From positions 44,792 through 108,791 of the forward strand of contig JAWSUF010000010.1 in the NCBI GenBank assembly GCA_033549365.1: DNA of 64,000 nt, given 5' to 3'. Each line of letters starts with the position of its first letter. Within the stretch, counting starts at the first letter, position 1. Position numbers and translations under genes: made by a program. The notes below the pieces were generated by a model, which saw only the letters and a program-made list of their open reading frames with translations, was not told the origin of the DNA and made no database searches. Origin of the DNA: Acidobacteriota bacterium. Its GTDB lineage: Bacteria; Acidobacteriota; Aminicenantia; Aminicenantales; Saccharicenantaceae. Below are positions 8,676 to 15,740 of the stretch, one piece after another.

Positions 8676-9880
8676 AGGAACTTCAGGAGTTCGGCGGCGG
8701 CGGCATCGAGGGCTTTTTCCAGGAAGCGGGCATCCTCGAGGACCAGTTCAACAAGAGAGGATCGTCCTCCTCCCTTGACGGGAACAACCGCGGCAACGGC
8801 CGGCACGGCCTTGCGCACATCAAGGCCGAGGGATTCCGGCGCGGCCAGCCAGAGCCGGGCGACGTCCCGTGAGGCCAAGCCGAGAACGGCGGCATGCCCT
8901 CCGCCGCGAATGATGTTCAAGGCCAGAGCGCGGACGGCCTCCGGCGACTTGTCGGAGAAGGCGGCTCGGACGACGGGGCCGTCAGACTCGGCACACATGT
9001 CGCGGGCCTCGAAGGCCGCCAAACCGTCTTCCAGCCGGCGCAGCGCCTTTTTCGCCTCTTTCGCCTCATCCAGGGCCTTGACGACACAGTCGGGCGCCTC
9101 GCTCTCCGAGGTCGAAAACAGTCCTGCCACACGGCGCAGGCCCCGGGTCTTCTCCGCATAGTCGCGAAGGGCCCGGAAGCCGCAGACAAACCGGAACCTG
9201 ACGTTGCCCCGGATTTTCTCCCACCCCGGAATCTTGATCAGGCCGACCTCGCCCGTTCTGCGGCAGTGGGTTCCGCCGCAGGCCGAAAAGTCGAAGCCGT
9301 CGACCTCGACGATACGGAGCGTCCCCGACTTCTTCGGAGGCCGCCTCAACGGAACCCGATCGACGTCGTTTTCGTCGACCCAATATGTTTTGACATCCCG
9401 GTTTTCGAAAACGACCGCGTTGGCCCGATCCTCGACCCTATCCACGTCCTCATCGGAAACGGTTCCGATTCCGATTTCCAGCGTCGAGACGTCGTCGCCC
9501 ATGTGGAAGGAGCGGGTCTCTCCGGACAGGATCTCGACGAATACCTGGGACAGGATGTGCTGCCCGGTGTGCTGCTGCATGCGCTCGAAGCGCGTCCGGC
9601 CGTCGATCTCTCCCCTCACGCGGGTCCCGTCGAGATCCTTGGCGAGAACATGGACGATTCGGCCGCTCTCGTCACGGACGTCCAGGACCTCGGTCCCGTT
9701 CAGCGTCCCCTTATCGGCGGGCTGCCCGCCTGATTCGGGATAAAAACAGGTTTCGGCGAGAACGACCGCGGGATGTTCGTCACGGACGGATTTTTCCACG
9801 ACCTCGGCTTCGAATCCCGTTCGATAGGGATCTTCGAAATAAAGGCGGCGCGTCGTCCCGCTGATGTCACTTTCGATCAT
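8666..9880 (-). CDS. AlaX-type alanyl-tRNA editing protein with DHHA1 domain
   Basis: 404 residues from the ATG at 9880; the frame is open further upstream but that extension has no family similarity. It is a free-standing relative of the AlaRS editing half: SGGQPADKG near 50, the zinc ligands His104 and His108 in HTGQH, and Cys201 and His205 in CGGTH. A C-terminal DHHA1 domain has IIRGGGHAAVLGL. Members hydrolyse Ser-tRNA(Ala) or Gly-tRNA(Ala) in the cytoplasm. The synthetase catalytic domain is absent, so this is a trans-editing factor and not AlaRS. It overlaps the end of the permease gene by 10 bp on the opposite strand. Confidence 0.88.
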   Translation of the reverse strand: MIESDISGTTRRLYFEDPYRTGFEAEVVEKSVRDEHPAVVLAETCFYPESGGQPADKGTLNGTEVLDVRDESGRIVHVLAKDLDGTRVRGEIDGRTRFERMQQHTGQHILSQVFVEILSGETRSFHMGDDVSTLEIGIGTVSDEDVDRVEDRANAVVFENRDVKTYWVDENDVDRVPLRRPPKKSGTLRIVEVDGFDFSACGGTHCRRTGEVGLIKIPGWEKIRGNVRFRFVCGFRALRDYAEKTRGLRRVAGLFSTSESEAPDCVVKALDEAKEAKKALRRLEDGLAAFEARDMCAESDGPVVRAAFSDKSPEAVRALALNIIRGGGHAAVLGLASRDVARLWLAAPESLGLDVRKAVPAVAAVVPVKGGGRSSLVELVLEDARFLEKALDAAAAELLKFLYS

Positions 9881-10007
9881 GAGATCACGATAAGCGATTT
9901 GGGCCTTTCTTTCAAGCGGCCGTCTTGACTTCGATTCGCCGTTTGCGGCATGATGGGCGTCCGCCGCGCCGCGGACCGAACGTTCAGCCGAGGAGAATCC
10001 CAAGCTC

Positions 10008-11030
10008 ATGCCGCCCACAGCATCCGACACAACCCAAAAAACCGGACATGGAGATGGAGAGGGACATGCGCCGCGTGATAACGGCGATGACCGCCGGACA
10101 CGATCCCTGCGCGAATACCCGGGACTCGTCTTTCGCGGTTTCTGCATGGGATCCGCCGACGTCGTGCCGGGCGTTTCCGGCGGAACCATGGCTTTTATCC
10201 TGGGCATCTATGAGGAATTGATCCAGTCCATCCGGGCCGTCGGACGGCCTCCGTTTCTGCGGGCGGCGCTCCGCCTGAACATCCGCGAGATGCTGAGGAT
10301 CCTGAATTGGCCGTTCCTGGCCGCCGTGAGCCTCGGGATTGTTCTGGCCGTTCTGACCCTGGCCCGGGGATTGGAATGGCTCCTCGTCAACAAGCCCGTT
10401 TTGATTTGGAGTTTCTTTTTCGGCCTCGTCCTGGCCTCGATCGTCGTCGTCGGCAAACGGCTTCAAAAACGAACAGTCCCGCTGGCTGCGGCCATGATCG
10501 CCGGAGCGGCCGGCGCCTACGTGATCGTCGGTCTCGTCCCTGTTCAAACGCCCGAGACCTGGTGGTTTTTCTTTCTGAGCGGCGCCGTGGCCATCTGCGC
10601 CATGATCCTGCCGGGAATCTCCGGCGCCTTCATCCTCGTCCTGCTCGGCAAGTACCAGGCGGTCCTGAGCGCCGTCAACCAGCGCGACCTGCAGACGATC
10701 GCCCTGGTGGGCGCTGGGGCGGTCATCGGCATCGTATCGTTCGCCCAAATTCTCGGCTGGCTGTTCAAGCGATACCATGACGCGACCGTGGCCGTTTTGA
10801 CGGGTTTGATGCTGGGCAGCCTGCGCAAGGTCTGGCCATGGAAACTCGACCTGGCCTTCGTCACCGACCGGCACGGCCAACTGGTTCCCTCGGTTCAGAA
10901 AAACATCCTGCCGGAGGCCTTCGTCGGCGGCGCCTTCAACATGGAGATCGTTGCCGCCCTCCTGCTGGCCCTGGCCGGCTGCGGCACCGTGCTCCTTCTC
11001 GATGCCTGGGCCAACCGCCTGAAAAAGTAA
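10008..11030 (+). CDS. DUF368 membrane protein, probable undecaprenyl-phosphate translocase (PopT type)
   Basis: 340 residues. After a charged cytoplasmic N-terminus of about 40 residues comes the DUF368 signature ADVVPGVSGGTMAFILGIYE, then eight or so hydrophobic segments, including a second related half (ILPGISGAFILVLLGKY) that shows the internal repeat of the family. DUF368 proteins have been reported to recycle undecaprenyl phosphate across the inner membrane, alongside DedA-type UptA. The gene stands alone: divergent from the AlaX gene 127 bp upstream and convergent with a propeller gene. A GAGGAG lies 12 bp before the ATG, so the start is plausible but not certain. Confidence 0.85.
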   Translation: MPPTASDTTQKTGHGDGEGHAPRDNGDDRRTRSLREYPGLVFRGFCMGSADVVPGVSGGTMAFILGIYEELIQSIRAVGRPPFLRAALRLNIREMLRILNWPFLAAVSLGIVLAVLTLARGLEWLLVNKPVLIWSFFFGLVLASIVVVGKRLQKRTVPLAAAMIAGAAGAYVIVGLVPVQTPETWWFFFLSGAVAICAMILPGISGAFILVLLGKYQAVLSAVNQRDLQTIALVGAGAVIGIVSFAQILGWLFKRYHDATVAVLTGLMLGSLRKVWPWKLDLAFVTDRHGQLVPSVQKNILPEAFVGGAFNMEIVAALLLALAGCGTVLLLDAWANRLKK

Positions 11031-11119
11031 GCCTCTGCGCCGTTCACCCTCGCAAATCCCGCGCGTTGATTGACACCCCATTCGCCAAACGTGATCCTGG
11101 AGGCTTCCGTCTTGCGAAA

Positions 11120-12244
11120 TCAGTCTTTCCAGGATGAAACGCCGGGGATTTCCGCACTCAGGATGCGGTATTCGCCGAGATCGTTGAGTTCAACGGCATA
11201 GATCCTGCCGAACCGCACGGCGTGGGGCGCGATCGGCGATCGGATGCGCGAGAGGAAGTCTCCTTCGGCGGACAGGACGTCGATGATCGCCCCGGGGGTT
11301 TTATCCAGTACCGATTTTGTCCGGACGAGGTACAATCTGTCCGTTTCGTCGCAGAGAAGATTCGAGTAAAGGGGCCGGGCATCCGGGAGTTTCAACATGC
11401 CGGGATGGTTGCGAAACGCGTGCTCGAAGTGCTTTTTTTCCTCGGCGCTTATGGGCACGGTCTTATCCGCGATCACGACGACTTGTACCTCTTCCCCCAA
11501 GTTGTTCATCATGATAATCCGGCTGTCATCGCTGCACCCGAAATAAAAGTGCGGACCCGAAGACGACAGGAAAACCCGGGGGGTATACTGGTGGATTGCA
11601 CTGCCCATCACGCCGCCCCCGGAAGACAGGCCCTTCTCCATGCTTTCCTCGAGAAAACGGGCAACCGTTCTCACACTGTTGCCCCGGGCATCGATTTCGA
11701 AGACGGAATGAAAAGAACTCTTGTCATAGATCAATTCACGATAAACCAAAAATGTGTGTCCGCGGTAATCGACGAAGAAATCCGTCCATACCGGAGGGGG
11801 GAAACCGGATATGTTTCTTATCGGGATCCTATTGACATAGGCGCCCCGATCGTCGAACTTGACGATTTTCCGCGACTGGCTGTCGAAAACGTAAAGATCG
11901 TTACGGCGGGATAGAAAAAGGCGGCTCGGTTCCCGGAATTCGCCCGGCCCTTGCCCCCGGCCGCCGATTTCCGCCAGCAAGGTCCCCGAGGGCGATATCT
12001 TGATAACGCCGGCTCTCTTGGCATCGGCCAGGTAGATGTTTTCGTCTTGGTCAATCTTAAGATCCAGGATCCGCGCCAGGAGATGGGTTCGTCCCCATTC
12101 GTAATCGATGACAACATCGTTTTCGGTGAATTCAATATCCACGGTGCCGTGGAGAGGCTTCCAATCGTTTTCCTGTTGCGAAACGCAAGACCATGCCCCT
12201 AAAACAAGAAACATAACCGCGAAGGCGGGCTTGATTGTCTTCAT
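11120..12244 (-). CDS. Six-bladed beta-propeller lipoprotein (propeller C)
   Basis: 374 residues with a lipoprotein signal (LVLGAWSC, Cys20). The mature part consists of repeating blades, visible as DENIYLADAKRAGVIKISP, then GGRGQGPGEFREPSRLFL, the NHL/6-bladed-propeller hallmark in which a G-x-G-P-G-E-F turn links blades. Proteins of this type are abundant in Bacteroidota and Acidobacteriota, and their ligands are mostly unknown. It is the third propeller in the island. The ATG lies four bases past the T-run of a hairpin terminator and has no visible ribosome-binding site, so it may depend on read-through or an unseen promoter. GC content is between that of the island and of the chromosome. 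Confidence 0.85.
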   Translation of the reverse strand: MKTIKPAFAVMFLVLGAWSCVSQQENDWKPLHGTVDIEFTENDVVIDYEWGRTHLLARILDLKIDQDENIYLADAKRAGVIKISPSGTLLAEIGGRGQGPGEFREPSRLFLSRRNDLYVFDSQSRKIVKFDDRGAYVNRIPIRNISGFPPPVWTDFFVDYRGHTFLVYRELIYDKSSFHSVFEIDARGNSVRTVARFLEESMEKGLSSGGGVMGSAIHQYTPRVFLSSSGPHFYFGCSDDSRIIMMNNLGEEVQVVVIADKTVPISAEEKKHFEHAFRNHPGMLKLPDARPLYSNLLCDETDRLYLVRTKSVLDKTPGAIIDVLSAEGDFLSRIRSPIAPHAVRFGRIYAVELNDLGEYRILSAEIPGVSSWKD

Positions 12245-12247
12245 TTT

Positions 12248-12282
12248 GATAAAAGCAGTGAGCGGCCTTTCGGCTGCTCACT
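12248..12282 (-). terminator. Rho-independent terminator after the Cys-rich peptide gene
   Basis: On the minus strand AGTGAGC pairs with GCTCACT (12276-12282 with 12257-12263), with an inner GCC/GGC pairing and a GAAA-containing loop, followed by GCTTTTATC. It separates the six-Cys peptide gene from propeller C. Its tail runs to within four bases of the propeller C start codon. Confidence 0.7.
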
Positions 12283-12301
12283 ACTTCTCTTCAATGAACG
12301 G

Positions 12302-12550
12302 CTAAACGGCTAGGGGGCATTCTATAGTCATCGACCCACCTGCCCATGAACAGGAAATGGTGCCGGCATCTTCATCTTTAGTGCACGTATGCTCAGGTCC
12401 CCAAGCCACGCACCCGTAGGTGATACCGTTTGAGCAGGTTATGGTCTCTGAACAAGCTTCTGAGCCAGCTGAATGATTTGGCACAAGCACAACAAACAAC
12501 AGCAAGACACTTGCCCCCAGGACTCCGGAAAGAATCCTCTTTAACATCAC
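12302..12550 (-). CDS. Small exported six-cysteine peptide
   Basis: 82 residues. A signal peptide spans about 1-29 (KRILSGVLGASVLLLFVVLV, then NHSAGS). The mature part of about 53 residues holds six Cys (33, 39, 47, 56, 67, 78), enough for three disulfides, and no long helix. GGGAGG lies 8 bp before the ATG, so the start is well supported despite the small size. It follows propeller B by 12 bp and ends before a terminator, so it closes that transcript. No family was recognised. Small exported peptides next to six-bladed propellers recall the NVEALA genes of Bacteroides, but the NVEALA motif itself is absent. Function unknown. Confidence 0.7.
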   Translation of the reverse strand: MMLKRILSGVLGASVLLLFVVLVPNHSAGSEACSETITCSNGITYGCVAWGPEHTCTKDEDAGTISCSWAGGSMTIECPLAV

Positions 12551-12562
12551 AAAACCTCCCAG

Positions 12563-13630
12563 TTAAAATTTAAAGAAAAACGGCTTGAAGGCCGTATCTC
12601 CTTCCAAGACATGTCCGACTCCATACCGTGTCTTCAGCCCGCGATTGATGAAGATTCCCACGGCCGCCACATCATTTATGCCGAGCTTCAGCTTGATACT
12701 CTCACGGGGCATGCCCTGCCGGTCGAAACGGTAAATAACAGGCGGTATTTCGAGCTCACCCCCCACCGCATAATACGCCTCGGATTTTTCGTCGACATCA
12801 AAACCCCGACAATAATTGGCGGAGCGAATATGTCCCTCCGGGGATATTTGGCGTTCCGGAGTGTCATAGATATTCATGCAGACCGCTTCTTCCGTGATTC
12901 TCCTTATGACATCGAGGCCCAATTCGCGCAGGTCTTTTTGATAAATCTTTTTGCCTGAAGTCGTATGCCTAAAAATGACGGGGGGACTTACAAATGTTCC
13001 TATGAGATTCCCGTCGACGATAGAAAAGCTAGTTCTATTGAAAACGCGGAAAGCATAGATATTCAGGCAAGACAGAACATCTCCAAACTCGGCGACCTTT
13101 TTTCCGCTTGAATCAAAAACCGTTATCAATTTGTGCCGGTTGAAGTCATCTGAGATTTTCCGAAGGTTGACGAAGACCCGGCCTTGTTCAACGTCGAGGC
13201 AATCTATGATTTCCCTCGGGCGGCGCGATTCGATTCGCGAAACAAATTGCCCGTCCAACGTATACTTTTTTATCCATATCCCTCCGTCGACGATATAGAG
13301 ATGGTCTCCGGATATTCTGATGGCCGTTGGATAATAGAGATCAGGGGCGTTTTTCCCGATGCTCCCGATTTGGGTTATGAAGGTCCCATCTTCCGTATAC
13401 TTGAGGACGCGATGATTCTCTTTGTCCAGGACGTATACACAACGCTTGTGATCTGTATCCAAATATCTTCTCGCCGCAAAAGTGAAGCTTTGATTAGGCT
13501 TCGGATTTCGCTTATCAAACTCGAATAATAGGGTAATGGGAATCTCTCTTTCGGGGAGCGACTCGCTCCCGAATGCGGAACAGACCAGAAAGGCCAGAAT
13601 AAACGGTATGAGGAGATTGTGAGGTCTCAT
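12563..13630 (-). CDS. Six-bladed beta-propeller exported protein (propeller B)
   Basis: 355 residues with a signal peptide (about 1-21, ending CSAFGS). Propeller repeats are visible: CVYVLDKENHRVLKYTEDG, YPTAIRISGDHLYIVDGG and IWIKKYTLDGQFVSRI. The later blades are more diverged. The start overlaps, ATGA-style, the stop of a decayed redoxin frame, and the six-Cys peptide follows 12 bp downstream. The gene is clearly AT-richer than the chromosome, in line with horizontal transfer. Role unknown; surface or periplasmic ligand binding is inference. Confidence 0.85.
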   Translation of the reverse strand: MRPHNLLIPFILAFLVCSAFGSESLPEREIPITLLFEFDKRNPKPNQSFTFAARRYLDTDHKRCVYVLDKENHRVLKYTEDGTFITQIGSIGKNAPDLYYPTAIRISGDHLYIVDGGIWIKKYTLDGQFVSRIESRRPREIIDCLDVEQGRVFVNLRKISDDFNRHKLITVFDSSGKKVAEFGDVLSCLNIYAFRVFNRTSFSIVDGNLIGTFVSPPVIFRHTTSGKKIYQKDLRELGLDVIRRITEEAVCMNIYDTPERQISPEGHIRSANYCRGFDVDEKSEAYYAVGGELEIPPVIYRFDRQGMPRESIKLKLGINDVAAVGIFINRGLKTRYGVGHVLEGDTAFKPFFFKF

Positions 13631-13790
13631 GGAGCATTCCTTGTAAGAATTTTCTCGATGTCTTTAACGACATCTTTTTCCCCGGTACAATCCTCGCTGT
13701 AAAGCACATTCCTTTGTCGGTCCAGAACGACAGTGTATGGATCCAACTGTGCGCCGGGATCCAGAATCGCTCATGTCACCCCATACTCAT
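13627..13790 (-). pseudogene. Redoxin/thioredoxin-like gene remnant (3' end only)
   Basis: On the minus strand an open frame of about 45 codons reads ILDPGAQLDPYTVVLDRQ, then NVLYSEDCTGEKD and a terminal helix, and ends in a TGA that overlaps the ATG of propeller B. This resembles the last strand and helix of a TlpA/AhpC-type redoxin, where a conserved Pro precedes a VVLDR strand. An in-frame TGA cuts the frame at the 5' side, and the promoter at 13815-13843 lies where the thioredoxin fold and its CxxC would have been. I infer a 5' deletion. The intact overlap with propeller B suggests the two were once coupled. Confidence 0.55.
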
Positions 13791-13814
13791 AATTGCTGCC
13801 TTCAGGATGGTTAG

Positions 13815-13843
13815 AAGATAAATTCTAGAGGCCCGGTTGTCAA
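13815..13843 (-). promoter_or_regulatory. Promoter, TTGACA-N17-TATCTT
   Basis: Minus strand: -35 TTGACA at 13843-13838, 17-bp spacer, -10 TATCTT at 13820-13815. It reads toward the redoxin remnant, propeller B and the six-Cys peptide. It matches the promoter at 15459-15487 at 23 of 29 positions including the spacer, so the two share ancestry. Confidence 0.65.
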
Positions 13844-13856
13844 TAGCCGTTCCAGC

Positions 13857-13900
13857 GTCTTCTCATTCAAGTCCGAAATCGACACGTGGTTCAAGCGGCG
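13857..13900. repeat. 44-bp direct repeat, copy 1
   Basis: Matches 15592-15635 in the same orientation with one mismatch (G at 13871, A at 15606). It contains CACGTG. Read on the minus strand, both copies can be translated as RRLNHVSISDLNEK, so they may be remnants of a coding sequence. Each copy lies just upstream of a related promoter and a propeller transcript. Confidence 0.85.
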
Positions 13901-13971
13901 CACATCCCGGTCTTGTCCTTGAACATCTTCCAAGCCCACGCAGGGAAGCATGAAAGAAATAGTCTTTTTTC

Positions 13972-15054
13972 TCATGGATCGATGGAAAACTGATAAATGA
14001 CATACTTTGTTGCATCCAGCCCGTGGATGATTGAGCACAGATAAAGACGGCGCTTGTCCTTTTGATAATACAATGGGGTAAACCTCTCCTCGGAATAAAA
14101 CTGAGGAAGCGGCTGTTCATGCAACAGGTTTCCGGAATGGTCGTAGATCTGAATGTGGGGCGCAAAATAGAGCACACCGTCGATGTTTTTCTCCCTGTTG
14201 ACATACAAGACACCCACGAAATCCTTATCCGCAAAGATGCCGCTGACAAAGGAATGCTTTGTCAGAATATCCCCAATGATATCAACTCCATCTTGAGGAT
14301 TCAGCAACATTTCTCTTGTTTTCTTGTTCATGGCCAAAGCTCGGAAATTCTTCGGCTCCTTTCCGATGAAGTCGATTGTCTTTGACCTCAAGTTGATCTT
14401 TGCGATCCCGAGTCTCACATCGCTGACATAGAAAGCCGTATCTTCATAAATATCAATAAAGGCTATGGACGATATGCCTGAAACCGCTTCTTTTGTTCTT
14501 TCGTATTCTCGCGCCGACATGGCCCCAAAACGCTTCTCACGAGGCAGAATATATTTTGTCTTCTTGCCGCCGAAATCTCTCATAAACAGCACATGCCCTT
14601 CCCCCTTCGGTGAAACGATGTATCCATTGATTAAAACATTTTTCTTGTAAATCTTGATGTGGTCATTGATTTCCCAGGTAAGAAAATCGCTTATCTTTAT
14701 AAACTCGTCATTCTTGATATTTTCAAACACATGGATTCGATGTTTGCCTGCATCCGCAACAGCCAAGTAAGGGCTTTGATAATCGAGAAAACCCAGGCCG
14801 CCGAATTCGTCAGGCCCGGGTCCCATTTTTCCCCAAGCCTTGATTAGCTTGCCCTCTTCATTGAACACCTTGATTTGATTGTTTTTATCTCTGATATCCG
14901 GAAAAAGAAGATTCCCGTCTTCCATAACCACAAAAAAGCCCGCAACAAACAAGGCCTGCTCATCGATGGAAATGGTTTTAATAAGTTTAACCTCCCAGGA
15001 AAAGCAGAGATTCACCGAAATCAAAAGCAAACCTATGAAAAACATTTTTCTCAT
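13972..15054 (-). CDS. Six-bladed beta-propeller exported protein (propeller A)
   Basis: 360 residues with a signal peptide (about 1-19, ending LCFSW). Blade signatures are clear: NQIKVFNEEGKLIKAWGKMG, GPGPDEFGGLGF, YLAVADAGKHRIHVFE. GC is well below that of the chromosome. It lies 54 bp after a small exported peptide and probably shares its promoter. The 3' end is followed within 115 bp by repeat copy 1. Its closest relatives in the window are propellers B and C, but blade sequences differ enough to suggest different ligands. Function unknown. Confidence 0.85.
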   Translation of the reverse strand: MRKMFFIGLLLISVNLCFSWEVKLIKTISIDEQALFVAGFFVVMEDGNLLFPDIRDKNNQIKVFNEEGKLIKAWGKMGPGPDEFGGLGFLDYQSPYLAVADAGKHRIHVFENIKNDEFIKISDFLTWEINDHIKIYKKNVLINGYIVSPKGEGHVLFMRDFGGKKTKYILPREKRFGAMSAREYERTKEAVSGISSIAFIDIYEDTAFYVSDVRLGIAKINLRSKTIDFIGKEPKNFRALAMNKKTREMLLNPQDGVDIIGDILTKHSFVSGIFADKDFVGVLYVNREKNIDGVLYFAPHIQIYDHSGNLLHEQPLPQFYSEERFTPLYYQKDKRRLYLCSIIHGLDATKYVIYQFSIDP

Positions 15055-15108
15055 TGTGATGATCTCTTTCTTAATGATGATCTCATGGGGAGGAGATCTT
15101 TTCAGTGT

Positions 15109-15345
15109 TCAGTTAGCGAAAACTATCGCACAGTTACTCTCATCGTCAACGCAATAATAGTCACCTCCCAAGTGTCTGTTGTTCAGATGCCACCAAGAAG
15201 TCTGAAGAAGATATTCTCCCTTAGTTGTTGTTCCATATACAGTACTTTGACCGGCATAGGCTTTTGTGCTGAAATTCAAAACGCTCATCACGATCCCGAA
15301 ACCGATGAGAATCATGAGCAAGCACGAACAAACCTGTTTTTTCAT
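15109..15345 (-). CDS. Small exported peptide next to propeller A
   Basis: 78 residues. The signal peptide covers about 1-31, ending STKAYA before GQSTVYG. The mature peptide of about 47 residues is rich in Tyr, Trp, His and Asn, with two Cys (65 and 72). GGGAGG stands 7 bp before the ATG, the same arrangement as before the six-Cys peptide gene. It has no sequence similarity to that peptide beyond the layout. It heads the transcript that reads into propeller A, from a promoter at 15459-15487. No family recognised. Confidence 0.65.
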   Translation of the reverse strand: MKKQVCSCLLMILIGFGIVMSVLNFSTKAYAGQSTVYGTTTKGEYLLQTSWWHLNNRHLGGDYYCVDDESNCAIVFAN

Positions 15346-15458
15346 GAAACACCTCCCTTTTTAAGTTTTGCCGACCTCCTCCCCAAGAGGGATGACATTT
15401 CCGATTCACAATCCTCATCGATCGATCATGCCCCTATCACACCGATTGATGCGAATTT

Positions 15459-15487
15459 AAGATAAGATCGAGAGGTCCGGGCGTCAA
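15459..15487 (-). promoter_or_regulatory. Promoter, TTGACG-N17-TATCTT
   Basis: Minus strand: -35 TTGACG at 15487-15482, 17-bp spacer, -10 TATCTT at 15464-15459. It reads toward the small peptide gene at 15345, giving a leader of roughly 105 bases. The spacer is related to that of the promoter at 13815-13843. Confidence 0.65.
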
Positions 15488-15572
15488 GACCCGGATAGAA
15501 AAAACAAGTTATTTCCATTTTTTTCCTATTATTTCCAATTTGCGCGACAAAAAAGGTGAGGCGTATTGACCC

Positions 15573-15654
15573 CTATTCGGCCCGCTCCCGAGTCTTCTCA
15601 TTCAAATCCGAAATCGACACGTGGTTCAAGCGGCGAGTGTCGCGCTTTAGATGA
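15573..15654 (-). pseudogene. Short coding remnant containing repeat copy 2
   Basis: The only stretch over 300 bases without a gene is 15346-15740. Apart from the promoter above and an AT-rich block near 15500-15545, it holds this remnant. On the minus strand it reads LKRDTRRLNHVSISDLNEK followed by TRERAE and a TAG stop. The conserved core equals repeat copy 2. It looks like the C-terminus of a lost gene, perhaps of a mobile element, but I do not recognise the family. Confidence 0.4.
15592..15635. repeat. 44-bp direct repeat, copy 2
   Basis: Same orientation as 13857-13900, 43 of 44 bases identical. The two copies lie 1735 bp apart start to start and bracket the small peptide gene and propeller A. 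Confidence 0.85.
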
Positions 15655-15740
15655 TAATCATGCCGGGCAGGAGTGTCGCCGGCCATAAGCTTCATCGAGG
15701 ATGCAAAAGCGGGTTATTCCCCGCCGCTTCGGTGAGCCCA

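Noticed and set aside
9881..10207. N-terminal extension of the AlaX-type gene
   Set aside because: Extra 109 residues have no similarity and overlap the leader and start of the divergent DUF368 gene.
13811..14038. 75-codon minus-strand frame including repeat copy 1
   Set aside because: Mostly overlaps the end of propeller A in another frame; only the repeat core recurs, so it is kept as a repeat and not called a gene.
15346..15740. Possible CRISPR or insertion-sequence ends in the gene-free stretch
   Set aside because: Only one repeat copy and no spacer periodicity or terminal inverted repeats were seen.
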